A DNA stretch of 11,421 nucleotides, from the NCBI GenBank assembly GCA_937875615.1, contig CALNBU010000726.1, positions 1 through 11,421 of the forward strand. Direction: 5' to 3'. This DNA is from an uncultured Archangium sp. (lineage in GTDB: Bacteria > Myxococcota > Myxococcia > Myxococcales > Myxococcaceae). Under the pieces are notes generated by a model, which was given only the letters and a program-made list of their open reading frames with translations, had not been told where the DNA came from and ran no database searches. Below, one piece after another: positions 1 through 6,128 of this stretch (positions are counted from its first letter, which is position 1; every line of letters starts with the position of its first letter). A program made the translations under genes and the position numbers.

Positions 1-98
1 GGCGCCTGCACCGGCGCCGTCGTCGAGCGCTCGAGGCGACCGTCGGCGCCCAGCGCCCCGTCGCGGAAGAGCAGCGCTTCGTCGGGCTCGGCGCTCAC
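1..98 (-). CDS. 5' end of an unidentified gene, cut by window edge
   Basis: A GTG codon at 98-96 overlaps the stop of the DUF971 gene in the GTGA arrangement, and the frame stays open for 32 codons to the window edge. Nearly every third codon position is G or C, as expected for real coding sequence here. The visible protein begins MSAEPDEALLFRDGALGADG and shows no motif I recognise. The GTGA overlap mirrors the junction upstream, so this is probably the third gene of a translationally coupled minus-strand operon. Too little is present to name a function. Confidence 0.55.
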   Translation of the reverse strand, partial: MSAEPDEALLFRDGALGADGRLERSTTAPVQA

Positions 99-424
99 GC
101 AGCCAGCTCCTTGAGGTACGCCCACTGGAAGATGCCGGTGCGGTGCGCATCGCCGAAGGTGAAGGCCAGCGCGTAGTTCCCTACCGGAGAGACCTCGAGC
201 ACCCTGGTCTCGGCGGGAATGGACTCCACGTCGAAGGTGCGGACGCCGCTCCACTCTTCGACGCAGCCCGCGCAGGGGCAGTATTGCCGCAGCCGGCGCG
301 CGGTGAGGGTGGAGCTGCCGCCGTCGCTCCAGGTGAGCGTCAGCGTGCGCCCATCGGACGACAGCACGACGTTGGTGGCGTTGAAGCGCTTCTGCGCGGG
401 CTTGACGGAATCCCAGATGCTCAC
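95..424 (-). CDS. DUF971 / GBBH-like N-terminal domain protein
   Basis: This 109-residue protein matches the small stand-alone DUF971 family (gamma-butyrobetaine hydroxylase-like N-terminal domain). Visible hallmarks are WSDG (residues 32-35), the LRQYCPCAGC block (45-54), VGNYAL (81-86) and GDAHRTGIF (91-99). In human gamma-butyrobetaine hydroxylase the equivalent domain binds zinc through three cysteines and one histidine. By analogy C49, C51, C54 and H94 should do so here. No hydroxylase domain follows, so it is not the full enzyme. Stand-alone members have been found near iron-sulfur cluster and Mrp-type genes in other genomes, but nothing here shows that role. The start is GTG at 424-422, overlapping the upstream lipoprotein stop by 4 nt (GTGA). 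It is likely cytoplasmic and part of the same operon. Confidence 0.9.
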   Translation of the reverse strand: MSIWDSVKPAQKRFNATNVVLSSDGRTLTLTWSDGGSSTLTARRLRQYCPCAGCVEEWSGVRTFDVESIPAETRVLEVSPVGNYALAFTFGDAHRTGIFQWAYLKELAA

Positions 425-1215
425 GGCGGCTCTTCTACCAGCGCGATGGTGGCCGAAGCGAGGCGGTCGACGAAGCCGTCGACGAGCACCTGCCCGCGCG
501 GTGTCTCGTCGGCCAGCAGCCCCTCGTCGTAGGCCACGTCGAGGCCGAACTCGCGGCGGAGCTGCTGAATGCCCGACAGGTTGATGGCGAAGTCCGGCTG
601 CTGTGGGTACCGCACCAGCCGGGGGCCGAGGTCTTCGCCGATGACCGGGAAGCGCTCGATGATGCCGAAGACGCGCACCGTCTCGTGCACCGGGTCGATG
701 TTGATGAACTGCAGCGGCCAGAGCAGCAGCCCGAAGCCGAAGGCGAGGCTCTTGAGGGGCCGGTCGGTGGCGGACACCTCGTCGCCGTCGATGACGGTGC
801 GCACCACGGTGACCGGCCCGCTCAGCTGGGCGGCGCCGGAGGTGGAGGTCACCCGCCAGGAGGGACGTCGGCGCTGCACCTCGCGCAGCACGCGGCGATG
901 CACCTCCGTGAGGATGTGGGGCCGGGCGAAGAAGGGCTTCTCGCGCACCTCGCGCGTCACCGCCACCGTCGACGGGCCGTAGAGGCCGCCGCGATAGCCG
1001 AGGCCCATGCCAGAAGAGAGGCCGCCCACGTTGGCGTACTCGGTGCGCCGGGAGACGCGGAAGTCGGCGAGCTCGAAGAGGGGCTCGATGACCACCACCC
1101 GCGCCACGCCGGGGTCCGGCGGCGTCTCCGACGGTCTACCTGCCAGCTTCGCGGTGGCGCAGCCCGAGGCGCAGGTGAGCAAAAGAATGAATGGCAGGGC
1201 GCGAGGCGGAGACAC
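421..1215 (-). CDS. predicted lipoprotein, unknown function
   Basis: A 264-residue protein that I do not recognise. From the chosen GTG at 1215-1213 it begins MSPPRALPFILLLTCASGC, a short basic start, a hydrophobic core and a lipobox-like A16-S17-G18 before C19, so it is probably exported and lipid-anchored. The body is basic and includes a hydrophobic patch (FGFGLLLWPLQFINI) that may be a beta hairpin or amphipathic segment rather than a transmembrane helix. The frame is open up to an ATG at 1332, but that extension lies antisense to the signal peptide of the divergent gene and would bury the lipoprotein signal. A GTG at 1236 is another possible start. It is the first gene of a coupled set with the DUF971 gene. 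Its start lies only 7 nt from the divergent gene's start, so promoters must lie inside the opposing coding region. Confidence 0.7.
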   Translation of the reverse strand: MSPPRALPFILLLTCASGCATAKLAGRPSETPPDPGVARVVVIEPLFELADFRVSRRTEYANVGGLSSGMGLGYRGGLYGPSTVAVTREVREKPFFARPHILTEVHRRVLREVQRRRPSWRVTSTSGAAQLSGPVTVVRTVIDGDEVSATDRPLKSLAFGFGLLLWPLQFINIDPVHETVRVFGIIERFPVIGEDLGPRLVRYPQQPDFAINLSGIQQLRREFGLDVAYDEGLLADETPRGQVLVDGFVDRLASATIALVEEPP

Positions 1216-1222
1216 AGGAGCA

Positions 1223-1819
1223 ATGATTCTTCGCACGATTCTGTTGATGAGTCTCGTCGGGTCCTCCGCGCTGGCCGAGGAGGAGGTGGAGGTCCGACAG
1301 GTGGTGGAGAAGAAGAGTCCGTTCGACAACATCCGCGGGCTCGGCGCCTACGGCGCAGGCAAAGGTGGCGCCTACAGCGGCGGCGGCGTGGGCGGGAGAA
1401 TCCGCCTCGAGCCCTGGTCCTGGCTGGGCGTCGACCTCTTCGGCGAGGCGCTGCTCATCGACTCACCCACCGGGATTCGCCACGACCACCCCATCGGCTT
1501 CAACCTCTACGTGCCCATCCGCCTGGGGCCGGTGCGCCTCCGGCCGCTGCTGGGCGCGTGCGTCACCTTCAGCTTCATCCACCCCACCGAGCCCGACGCG
1601 CCGCGCGCCGACGACGTGTTGTTCGGTGCGCACGCCGGCGTGGGCTTCGAGCTCGCGCTCCATCGGCGGTTGTCATTCTTTGTCGAAGGGAAGGCGATTG
1701 TCTGGGTTGGCCACGACCGGAGCGTGCAGGGTTGGACGGGCGCGGTGGGTAACGAGATGACGCCCTTCGTGGTGGGGCAGGGCAACGTGGGGCTGATGTT
1801 TCATCTGTGGGAACGGTGA
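1223..1819 (+). CDS. secreted small beta-barrel-like outer membrane protein
   Basis: A 198-residue protein starting at ATG 1223, with AGGAG just upstream at 1216-1220. The N-terminus MILRTILLMSLVGSSALA is a clear signal peptide with likely cleavage after the ALA at 16-18. The mature part has a glycine-rich stretch (GLGAYGAGKGGAYSGGGVGG, residues 39-58) and then alternating polar and apolar strands with repeated glycines (LGVDLFGEALL, FGAHAGVGFELAL, LSFFVEGKAIVWVG, GNVGLMFHLW). This resembles small outer-membrane beta barrels of myxobacterial type. I cannot assign a family or cargo. The last residues are ER, not the terminal aromatic of classical BAM substrates, but W196 and F193 are close to the end. 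The pentaheme cytochrome gene starts 2 nt after its stop, so the two are cotranslated. The frame extends upstream to 1007, but the signal peptide fixes this start. Confidence 0.75.
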   Translation: MILRTILLMSLVGSSALAEEEVEVRQVVEKKSPFDNIRGLGAYGAGKGGAYSGGGVGGRIRLEPWSWLGVDLFGEALLIDSPTGIRHDHPIGFNLYVPIRLGPVRLRPLLGACVTFSFIHPTEPDAPRADDVLFGAHAGVGFELALHRRLSFFVEGKAIVWVGHDRSVQGWTGAVGNEMTPFVVGQGNVGLMFHLWER

Positions 1820-1821
1820 AC

Positions 1822-2739
1822 ATGCGCGCGGCGCTGGTGTGTGCGCTGCTGGGTCTGAGCTGTGGGACAGAGAAGGTGATTCACCGGGGCGACGTGGCGG
1901 AGTGCGGGGGCTGTCACACTCAGCAGTACGAGCAGTGGAGTCGCTCGCGGCACGCGTCGAGCGGTGAATCGGAGGTGTTCCGGGCGCTGCTGCCGCAGGT
2001 GGAGGCGCGGTGGGGAAAGGTGGCGCGCGCGCGCTGCGAGACCTGTCACCAGCCTGGCCACGCGGGAGACCAGACCATCGGCTGCGCGAGCTGTCATCTC
2101 GCGGTGGGGAATCGCGAAGACGCCAACGGGGCGCTGGTGGTGAACGTGGAGGCGGCGGTGGCGGGACCCGGGGAGAACACCCGCGCGCCGCACGAGGTGA
2201 CGCCGCGGCGGTTCTTCCAGGCGCCGAACCTGTGCGGGACATGTCACGAGGTGCGGGGCCCCGGGCTGCTCGACGAGCCGACGCTGAGCGAGTTCTTCGC
2301 CGCGCCGCTGGAGGCAGGGCAGACCTGCACCAGCTGTCATGATCCACACGAGGCGCCCGGTCAGGTGTTGCTGACGAAGGCGCTGGCGTTGGAGGTGGTG
2401 GACGGCGCGGTGGTGTTGACCAACGTTGGCGCGGGGCACGCGGTGCCGACGGGGATGACGGCCATTCGCGACGTGTGGGTCGACGTGGAGGTAGACGGCG
2501 TGTTGCACGAGCGCGTCATCGAGCTCGGCGCAGAGCTGGACGCCTCGGTGTTCACGGAGTCGTCTTTCATCAGGCCGCGCGGGTTGATGCGCGGAGCGTC
2601 ACGGCGCTGGCTGGTACCGCCAGGCGCGGGCGAGGTGCGGGCGTCGCTGCACTTCAGCCCGGTGCGCGCGGAGACGGCGCGCGCGCTGGGGCTGGAGGTC
2701 GAGCATCGGCTGCTGGCGAGCGAACGTCAGGCGCAGTGA
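1822..2739 (+). CDS. pentaheme c-type cytochrome (cytochrome c554-like)
   Basis: A 305-residue protein with five CxxCH heme attachment sites: CGGCH (28-32), CETCH (72-76), CASCH (88-92), CGTCH (138-142) and CTSCH (169-173). The first lies in ECGGCHTQQYEQWSRSRHAS, the usual opening of cytochrome c554-like multiheme proteins, where the following histidine (H44) is often a distal ligand. Beyond the hemes, NVGAGHAVPTG (201-211) and RDVWVDVEV (216-224) mark the beta-rich C-terminal domain common to these electron-transfer proteins. ATG 1822 gives MRAALVCALLGLSC, a short signal. C14 could be a lipidation site, but the preceding G-L-S is a weak lipobox. An in-frame GTG at 1807 would overlap the upstream gene. 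Heme attachment requires export, so it acts in the periplasm or at the outer membrane. Electron donor and acceptor are unknown. Confidence 0.9.
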   Translation: MRAALVCALLGLSCGTEKVIHRGDVAECGGCHTQQYEQWSRSRHASSGESEVFRALLPQVEARWGKVARARCETCHQPGHAGDQTIGCASCHLAVGNREDANGALVVNVEAAVAGPGENTRAPHEVTPRRFFQAPNLCGTCHEVRGPGLLDEPTLSEFFAAPLEAGQTCTSCHDPHEAPGQVLLTKALALEVVDGAVVLTNVGAGHAVPTGMTAIRDVWVDVEVDGVLHERVIELGAELDASVFTESSFIRPRGLMRGASRRWLVPPGAGEVRASLHFSPVRAETARALGLEVEHRLLASERQAQ

Positions 2740-2750
2740 GTCGTTCGCTC
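2718..2750. terminator. 9-bp inverted repeat spanning the cytochrome stop codon
   Basis: GAGCGAACG (2718-2726) and CGTTCGCTC (2742-2750) are exact reverse complements around a 15-nt loop that contains the cytochrome TGA (2737-2739). The hairpin lies between convergent operons, which fits a transcription-ending role. No T-tract follows on the plus strand, so a classic intrinsic terminator is not shown. Confidence 0.4.
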
Positions 2751-2798
2751 CATCAGGATCGGTTCAACGATGACGGTAGCGCTGGCACAGTCGATGCT

Positions 2799-4331
2799 TC
2801 ATCGCGGTTCGTTCATCGCCGCAAACAGCCCCAATCCAGAAAAGCGGCCGCGCCCGATGCAGATTGGACCAACAACCTTCACCGGCCATGTGAGCTTCAC
2901 ATGTAGACGGGGCGAGTTCATGAGGTGACGTGGCACCGCGTAGCGCGAGGCCCTTTCCACACCGGCGATGAATCCACCTTCCCTCGTTTCGATACTGGCG
3001 CTGAAGGCGAGCTCGTCGCCGAGGCCCGCATGGCGAAGCGCTTTGCGTACGAGCGCTTCGCGGCGCTTCGAAAGTCGTTCAAGAAGGGCCTTTTGTTCGG
3101 CAGCACTTTTCGTGTGGCGCAGCTTTTCGCGGAGCCCGCCGGGGTCGTCGTGTCCGGGGAGCACCATGGGCGTCACTGTCGTCCAACTGGACGATTCGGT
3201 GAGGTAGCGGCGCATCACCCGATCTCCGGGTGACGTCGGAGCCAGCACGGCCTGCACCTCCCCGGTCTTCTCGTCGATGAGGTCGACGCCGCTCAGCGCG
3301 CGTGTCGCCCACCGCGTCTCGCCGCTACGTGGATCCGTCGAGAAGACCAGCACGCGTCGCACTGCGCCGACAGTCTCCGCAGCGGTCCCTCGCGACTCAA
3401 CGCTTGGGACTGGTACGAGCACCAGTCGGGCCTCGTCGCCGTCACCGTGGCCGAGCACCGTCGAGCGGACTCGTTCTTCGCTCCAACCGGAGCGCTCGGC
3501 CGCGGCCCTCGCGGCGTGGCGCAGCATTCCCGAGACGGCCATCCCGCGTCGCGCGGTGTCGAACGCGCGGAAGCTGTCTGAGTCCAGACGCATCAAGGCG
3601 AACGTCGCCACTTCGGGAGCGGGGCGTTGATCTCGTTGGGCGTAGCGGACAATCGAAAACACCGACAGCGCTGCCGGTGGACGCAACGTAGGGTCGGCGA
3701 GGCTCGTGCGAGAGAGGAACGCCTCGTGCCGACGAGCGAGGTCGTCCATCGTGCCAATATTCGGAACGCGCAGTTCGTCGCGTCCATCGCTTCGGGGTTC
3801 CCACACCTTCAACGGTGACGACAGCGCGGCGAGGCTCGCGCCGTCGACCACAGCCCCGTCACCGACGACCAGATCGACCCCCCATCCCAGCGCCACCACT
3901 CCGCGCGCCGCCGAGATGAGCGGCTCCGTCGGCTCGGCGTCGTCGTCAAGCTGCCACGCGTAGTGCACCACCGCCTCGTCTGGCAGCCGTGAGGGTCGCA
4001 CGTTCTTCATCGTTCGGTGCTCAGCGGCGTTGCCCTCGTCGCCGCGGCTCCACTGTTTGCCGACGAGATCCATCGCGTTGTGAGGCACCGAAAGGCGGTA
4101 GCCAGTGGAGCTCTCGACCGCTTCGGTCGCGACGATGAGGGGCGCAGGTTGTCGTTCGAGCCAGGTCAGCGCGCTGCGCGCGGCCCGCATGGTGCCTGCA
4201 CGCGCCGCTGCCGCGACCACGGCCTGGAATGCTCGCAGCGGGGAGGGCGGCCACTCCGGCACGCCTTCGTCTCCCCGGCCGTGAAACCACGGAGAGAGGA
4301 AGCGAAATGACAGCACGAGGTGGCGACTCAT
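2799..4331 (-). CDS. csb2: Csb2, type I-G Cas5-Cas6 fusion (GSU0054 family)
   Basis: A 510-residue protein of the GSU0054/Csb2 family, the I-G subunit that combines Cas5 and Cas6 roles. It should cut the array transcript in the repeats and cap the 5' handle of the crRNA in the complex. The N-terminus (LVLSFRFLSPWFHGRG, then W27-P-P-S-P-L-R33) is the RAMP-type start typical of this family. The C-terminus has the glycine-rich loop GRGRFSGLGLF (493-503) expected of Cas6-like RNA-binding folds. H469 and H477 lie nearby and are candidates for the cleavage histidine, though I cannot tell which. The ATG at 4331 overlaps the csb1 stop by 4 nt (ATGA), and AAGGTG sits just upstream. It is the last gene of the interference operon and ends 59 nt from the convergent cytochrome gene. 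No truncation is visible. Confidence 0.93.
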   Translation of the reverse strand: MSRHLVLSFRFLSPWFHGRGDEGVPEWPPSPLRAFQAVVAAAARAGTMRAARSALTWLERQPAPLIVATEAVESSTGYRLSVPHNAMDLVGKQWSRGDEGNAAEHRTMKNVRPSRLPDEAVVHYAWQLDDDAEPTEPLISAARGVVALGWGVDLVVGDGAVVDGASLAALSSPLKVWEPRSDGRDELRVPNIGTMDDLARRHEAFLSRTSLADPTLRPPAALSVFSIVRYAQRDQRPAPEVATFALMRLDSDSFRAFDTARRGMAVSGMLRHAARAAAERSGWSEERVRSTVLGHGDGDEARLVLVPVPSVESRGTAAETVGAVRRVLVFSTDPRSGETRWATRALSGVDLIDEKTGEVQAVLAPTSPGDRVMRRYLTESSSWTTVTPMVLPGHDDPGGLREKLRHTKSAAEQKALLERLSKRREALVRKALRHAGLGDELAFSASIETREGGFIAGVERASRYAVPRHLMNSPRLHVKLTWPVKVVGPICIGRGRFSGLGLFAAMNEPR

Positions 4332-5392
4332 TTCACCTTCGCCTTCTTCTTCTTGCCCTCGCCACTCGTCTCATCTTTGGCGAGTTTGGTGTCGAACTTC
4401 ACCGTCTTGTTGTCGCCCACGCCGAACGCCGCCGCCGCCTGTTTCGCGAACGTCAAGGCCGCTTGATGCGTAAGGCCCGACGCCTCGCGTCGACCGTCAG
4501 GGAAGACGACCTTCGACTCAGGCTGCTTGTCGCTGTCGAGCACGAGATTGCATCCCTGTCGCAAGAAGCCCACTGCTGGCTTGGTGAAGGCTACCAGCGC
4601 GAGACCCAGCAGGTAGGCGCGGAGCTTCTTCGTCTCCTCGGGGTTCTCACCGCGGAGCAGGCGAAGCGCAGCCACCTGCAGTGTCACCTCCCGGCGAATG
4701 TCACCCTTCGCGATGACGCCGCCGTGCGTCGCCGCCGCTGGCACATGGCGGAAGCCACGCTCCGAGTAGGCCTTCAACGCATCCTTGTCTTCGGTCGCGT
4801 CCAGCAGGCCTTCCTCGACGTACTCGGTGGCCGGGTTGTACTGGGCCGAGCGCGTCAGCTTCGCGACGTTGAAGGCACGAATGGTGGCTGCGAGCAGTCG
4901 CGGCGCCTTGGCCTGCGTGTCACGGGAGTCCCACACGCCGAAGACCAGCGACGTCGGCGCCAGCTTTGCGAGCGGCACGGCGTTCCCCTTCTTCAAGGCG
5001 TCGAAGGCCTTCTGCAACGCGTCCTTCAACTCGGTACAGCGCACGATGGCGTCACCGGCGCGGTGCCCCGCCTCGAGGATGCTGATCTTCTTCGAGCCGG
5101 CCTCGATGATGAGCTGCGGTACCAATCCTGCGTACTCACCTTCGCCGAACATCGGCTCGATGCGATTGGCCTGCGAACCGACAGAGTCGACGAGGCAGAC
5201 ATTCTCGCCGTTGCCGAACTCGTTGATGTTGTACCCGCCCGCGAACTCCTTGCTGTTCTCGGCCGCAGCGAAGGTGGGCGGAAAGAAGACGCCGTCCTTC
5301 CCTTCGACCGGGCTCAAGTATTCACGCAGCACCACGGCGGCAGGGGCATCGGCAGAGTCCGCGAGCAACGCCTCGATCTTCACTTCACTCAT
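4328..5392 (-). CDS. csb1: Csb1, type I-G Cas7-like backbone subunit (GSU0053 family)
   Basis: A 354-residue RAMP protein of the GSU0053/Csb1 family, which plays the Cas7 role by coating the crRNA spacer in several copies. FFPPTFA (36-42), followed by the asparagine- and glycine-rich stretch NSKEFAGGYNINEFGNGE and then VDSVGSQANRIEPMF, is characteristic of the family. ILEAGHRAGDAIVR and LVFGVWDSRDTQAKAPRL follow. The C-terminus is a lysine-rich tail (GEGKKKKAKVK), plausibly an RNA-contacting or disordered end. Two starts are possible. ATG 5392 is preferred because GGAG (5402-5399) lies 6 nt before it. ATG 5398 would sit on top of that site and add two residues. The gene overlaps cas8u2 by 8 nt and csb2 by 4 nt, so all three are translationally coupled, as expected for a backbone made with its partners. 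Confidence 0.93.
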   Translation of the reverse strand: MSEVKIEALLADSADAPAAVVLREYLSPVEGKDGVFFPPTFAAAENSKEFAGGYNINEFGNGENVCLVDSVGSQANRIEPMFGEGEYAGLVPQLIIEAGSKKISILEAGHRAGDAIVRCTELKDALQKAFDALKKGNAVPLAKLAPTSLVFGVWDSRDTQAKAPRLLAATIRAFNVAKLTRSAQYNPATEYVEEGLLDATEDKDALKAYSERGFRHVPAAATHGGVIAKGDIRREVTLQVAALRLLRGENPEETKKLRAYLLGLALVAFTKPAVGFLRQGCNLVLDSDKQPESKVVFPDGRREASGLTHQAALTFAKQAAAAFGVGDNKTVKFDTKLAKDETSGEGKKKKAKVK

Positions 5393-6128
5393 TTCCATCT
5401 CCAGTCACGGGAACTGCGGGTGAGAAGGCCTTGTGCTTCCGTTGGTCGGTGCGGAACGCGCTCTCGAACTGCAGGAGCGTGCCGGTGTCGGGTGTGGCGT
5501 TCGCCGCGGCGAGCGCGGCCAGGGTAGCCGGGTAGGGCGTGGCCCATGCCCGGTAGCGATAGACGCGGAGCCTGGGGCTCTCTGGCCGGAATCGCTGAAG
5601 TCCCACCAACGTGAAGAACTCCGTTGCGCTGTACGCCACCGTTTCGAGAGACAGCGCGTCTGACGAGAAGCCCACGTCGAGCGGCAGCGCGTTCGCCCCG
5701 CGTCGTCCGTCGAAATAGTAGGGCTCGACCTTCTTTCCATCGGCGCCGGTCACCACGTGGCCGTCGTCAAAGAATCCTGCCAGCAACGTGTTTGGCAGAT
5801 CTCGCTGGAGGCTGGTGGCGATGCGGTCGACTGACATTCGACCCGCCCATGTCTTCAAGCCTCGCTCGGACTTCCACCAGTCGAGCCGCAACCCGAATGG
5901 GCCGCCTAGCCGCAGCGCTGACGACGTCTGGTTCCCCGGTTCCAGGACGTCGAGCGGCGCTCGCGTGGTCTTCTCGACGAGAGTCGCCAGATCACCCTCG
6001 GAGACGATGAAGGTGATTCCATCGAAGTGCGCGACTGCGCCAGGCCACAACCGCTGCGCCAGTTCGAAGACGCCACAGCAGCCGAAGAACTGGCCCGGGT
6101 TGGTGAGGTCGACGTCGAGGCGGATCAC
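5385..6128 (-). CDS. cas8u2: Cas8u2/Csb3-type Cascade subunit (short large subunit)
   Basis: A 247-residue protein in the position of GSU0052 between cas3 and csb1 in I-G loci, taken as the Cas8-like subunit. Its N-terminus (LTNPGQFFGCCGVFELAQRLWPGA, N10 to A31) carries the Asn-Pro-Gly plus Cys/Gly opening seen in I-G Cas8u/Csx17-type proteins. The family's inferred job is PAM recognition and Cas3 recruitment. The middle part is rich in aromatic residues (DWWKSERGLKTW, EPYYFDGRRGANALPLD, VAYSATEFFTLVGLQRF). It is short for a Cas8, and no separate small-subunit gene is visible. The start is GTG 6128, overlapping the cas3 stop in GTGA, with GGAGG seven nt upstream (a near-ideal ribosome binding site). 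The frame runs open to 6191, but that extension is cas3 antiphase sequence. The role is firm from context. The exact family label (Cas8u2 versus Csb3) is less so. Confidence 0.8.
   Translation of the reverse strand: MIRLDVDLTNPGQFFGCCGVFELAQRLWPGAVAHFDGITFIVSEGDLATLVEKTTRAPLDVLEPGNQTSSALRLGGPFGLRLDWWKSERGLKTWAGRMSVDRIATSLQRDLPNTLLAGFFDDGHVVTGADGKKVEPYYFDGRRGANALPLDVGFSSDALSLETVAYSATEFFTLVGLQRFRPESPRLRVYRYRAWATPYPATLAALAAANATPDTGTLLQFESAFRTDQRKHKAFSPAVPVTGDGNE

Noticed and set aside
91..103. A 13-base match (GCGCTCACGCAGC) to the middle of the CRISPR repeat
   Set aside because: It lies at the coding end of the DUF971 gene (its C-terminal codons and stop), lacks the rest of the repeat and its full stem, and has no second copy nearby. 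Chance in GC-rich sequence is the simpler reading.
1032..1041. Ten-base match between spacer 1 (11315-11324, reverse strand) and the lipoprotein gene
   Set aside because: Ten of 36 bases is expected by chance in an 11-kb GC-rich window and does not indicate self-targeting.
685..1752. 355-codon plus-strand open frame across the lipoprotein and barrel genes
   Set aside because: Extremely arginine-, glycine- and alanine-rich, no signal or domain, and it covers parts of two better supported genes.
4229..5527. Long 432-codon plus-strand open frame opposite csb1
   Set aside because: It is antisense to csb1 and csb2, which have clear family motifs. Its arginine- and leucine-rich composition is typical of a mirror frame in GC-rich DNA.
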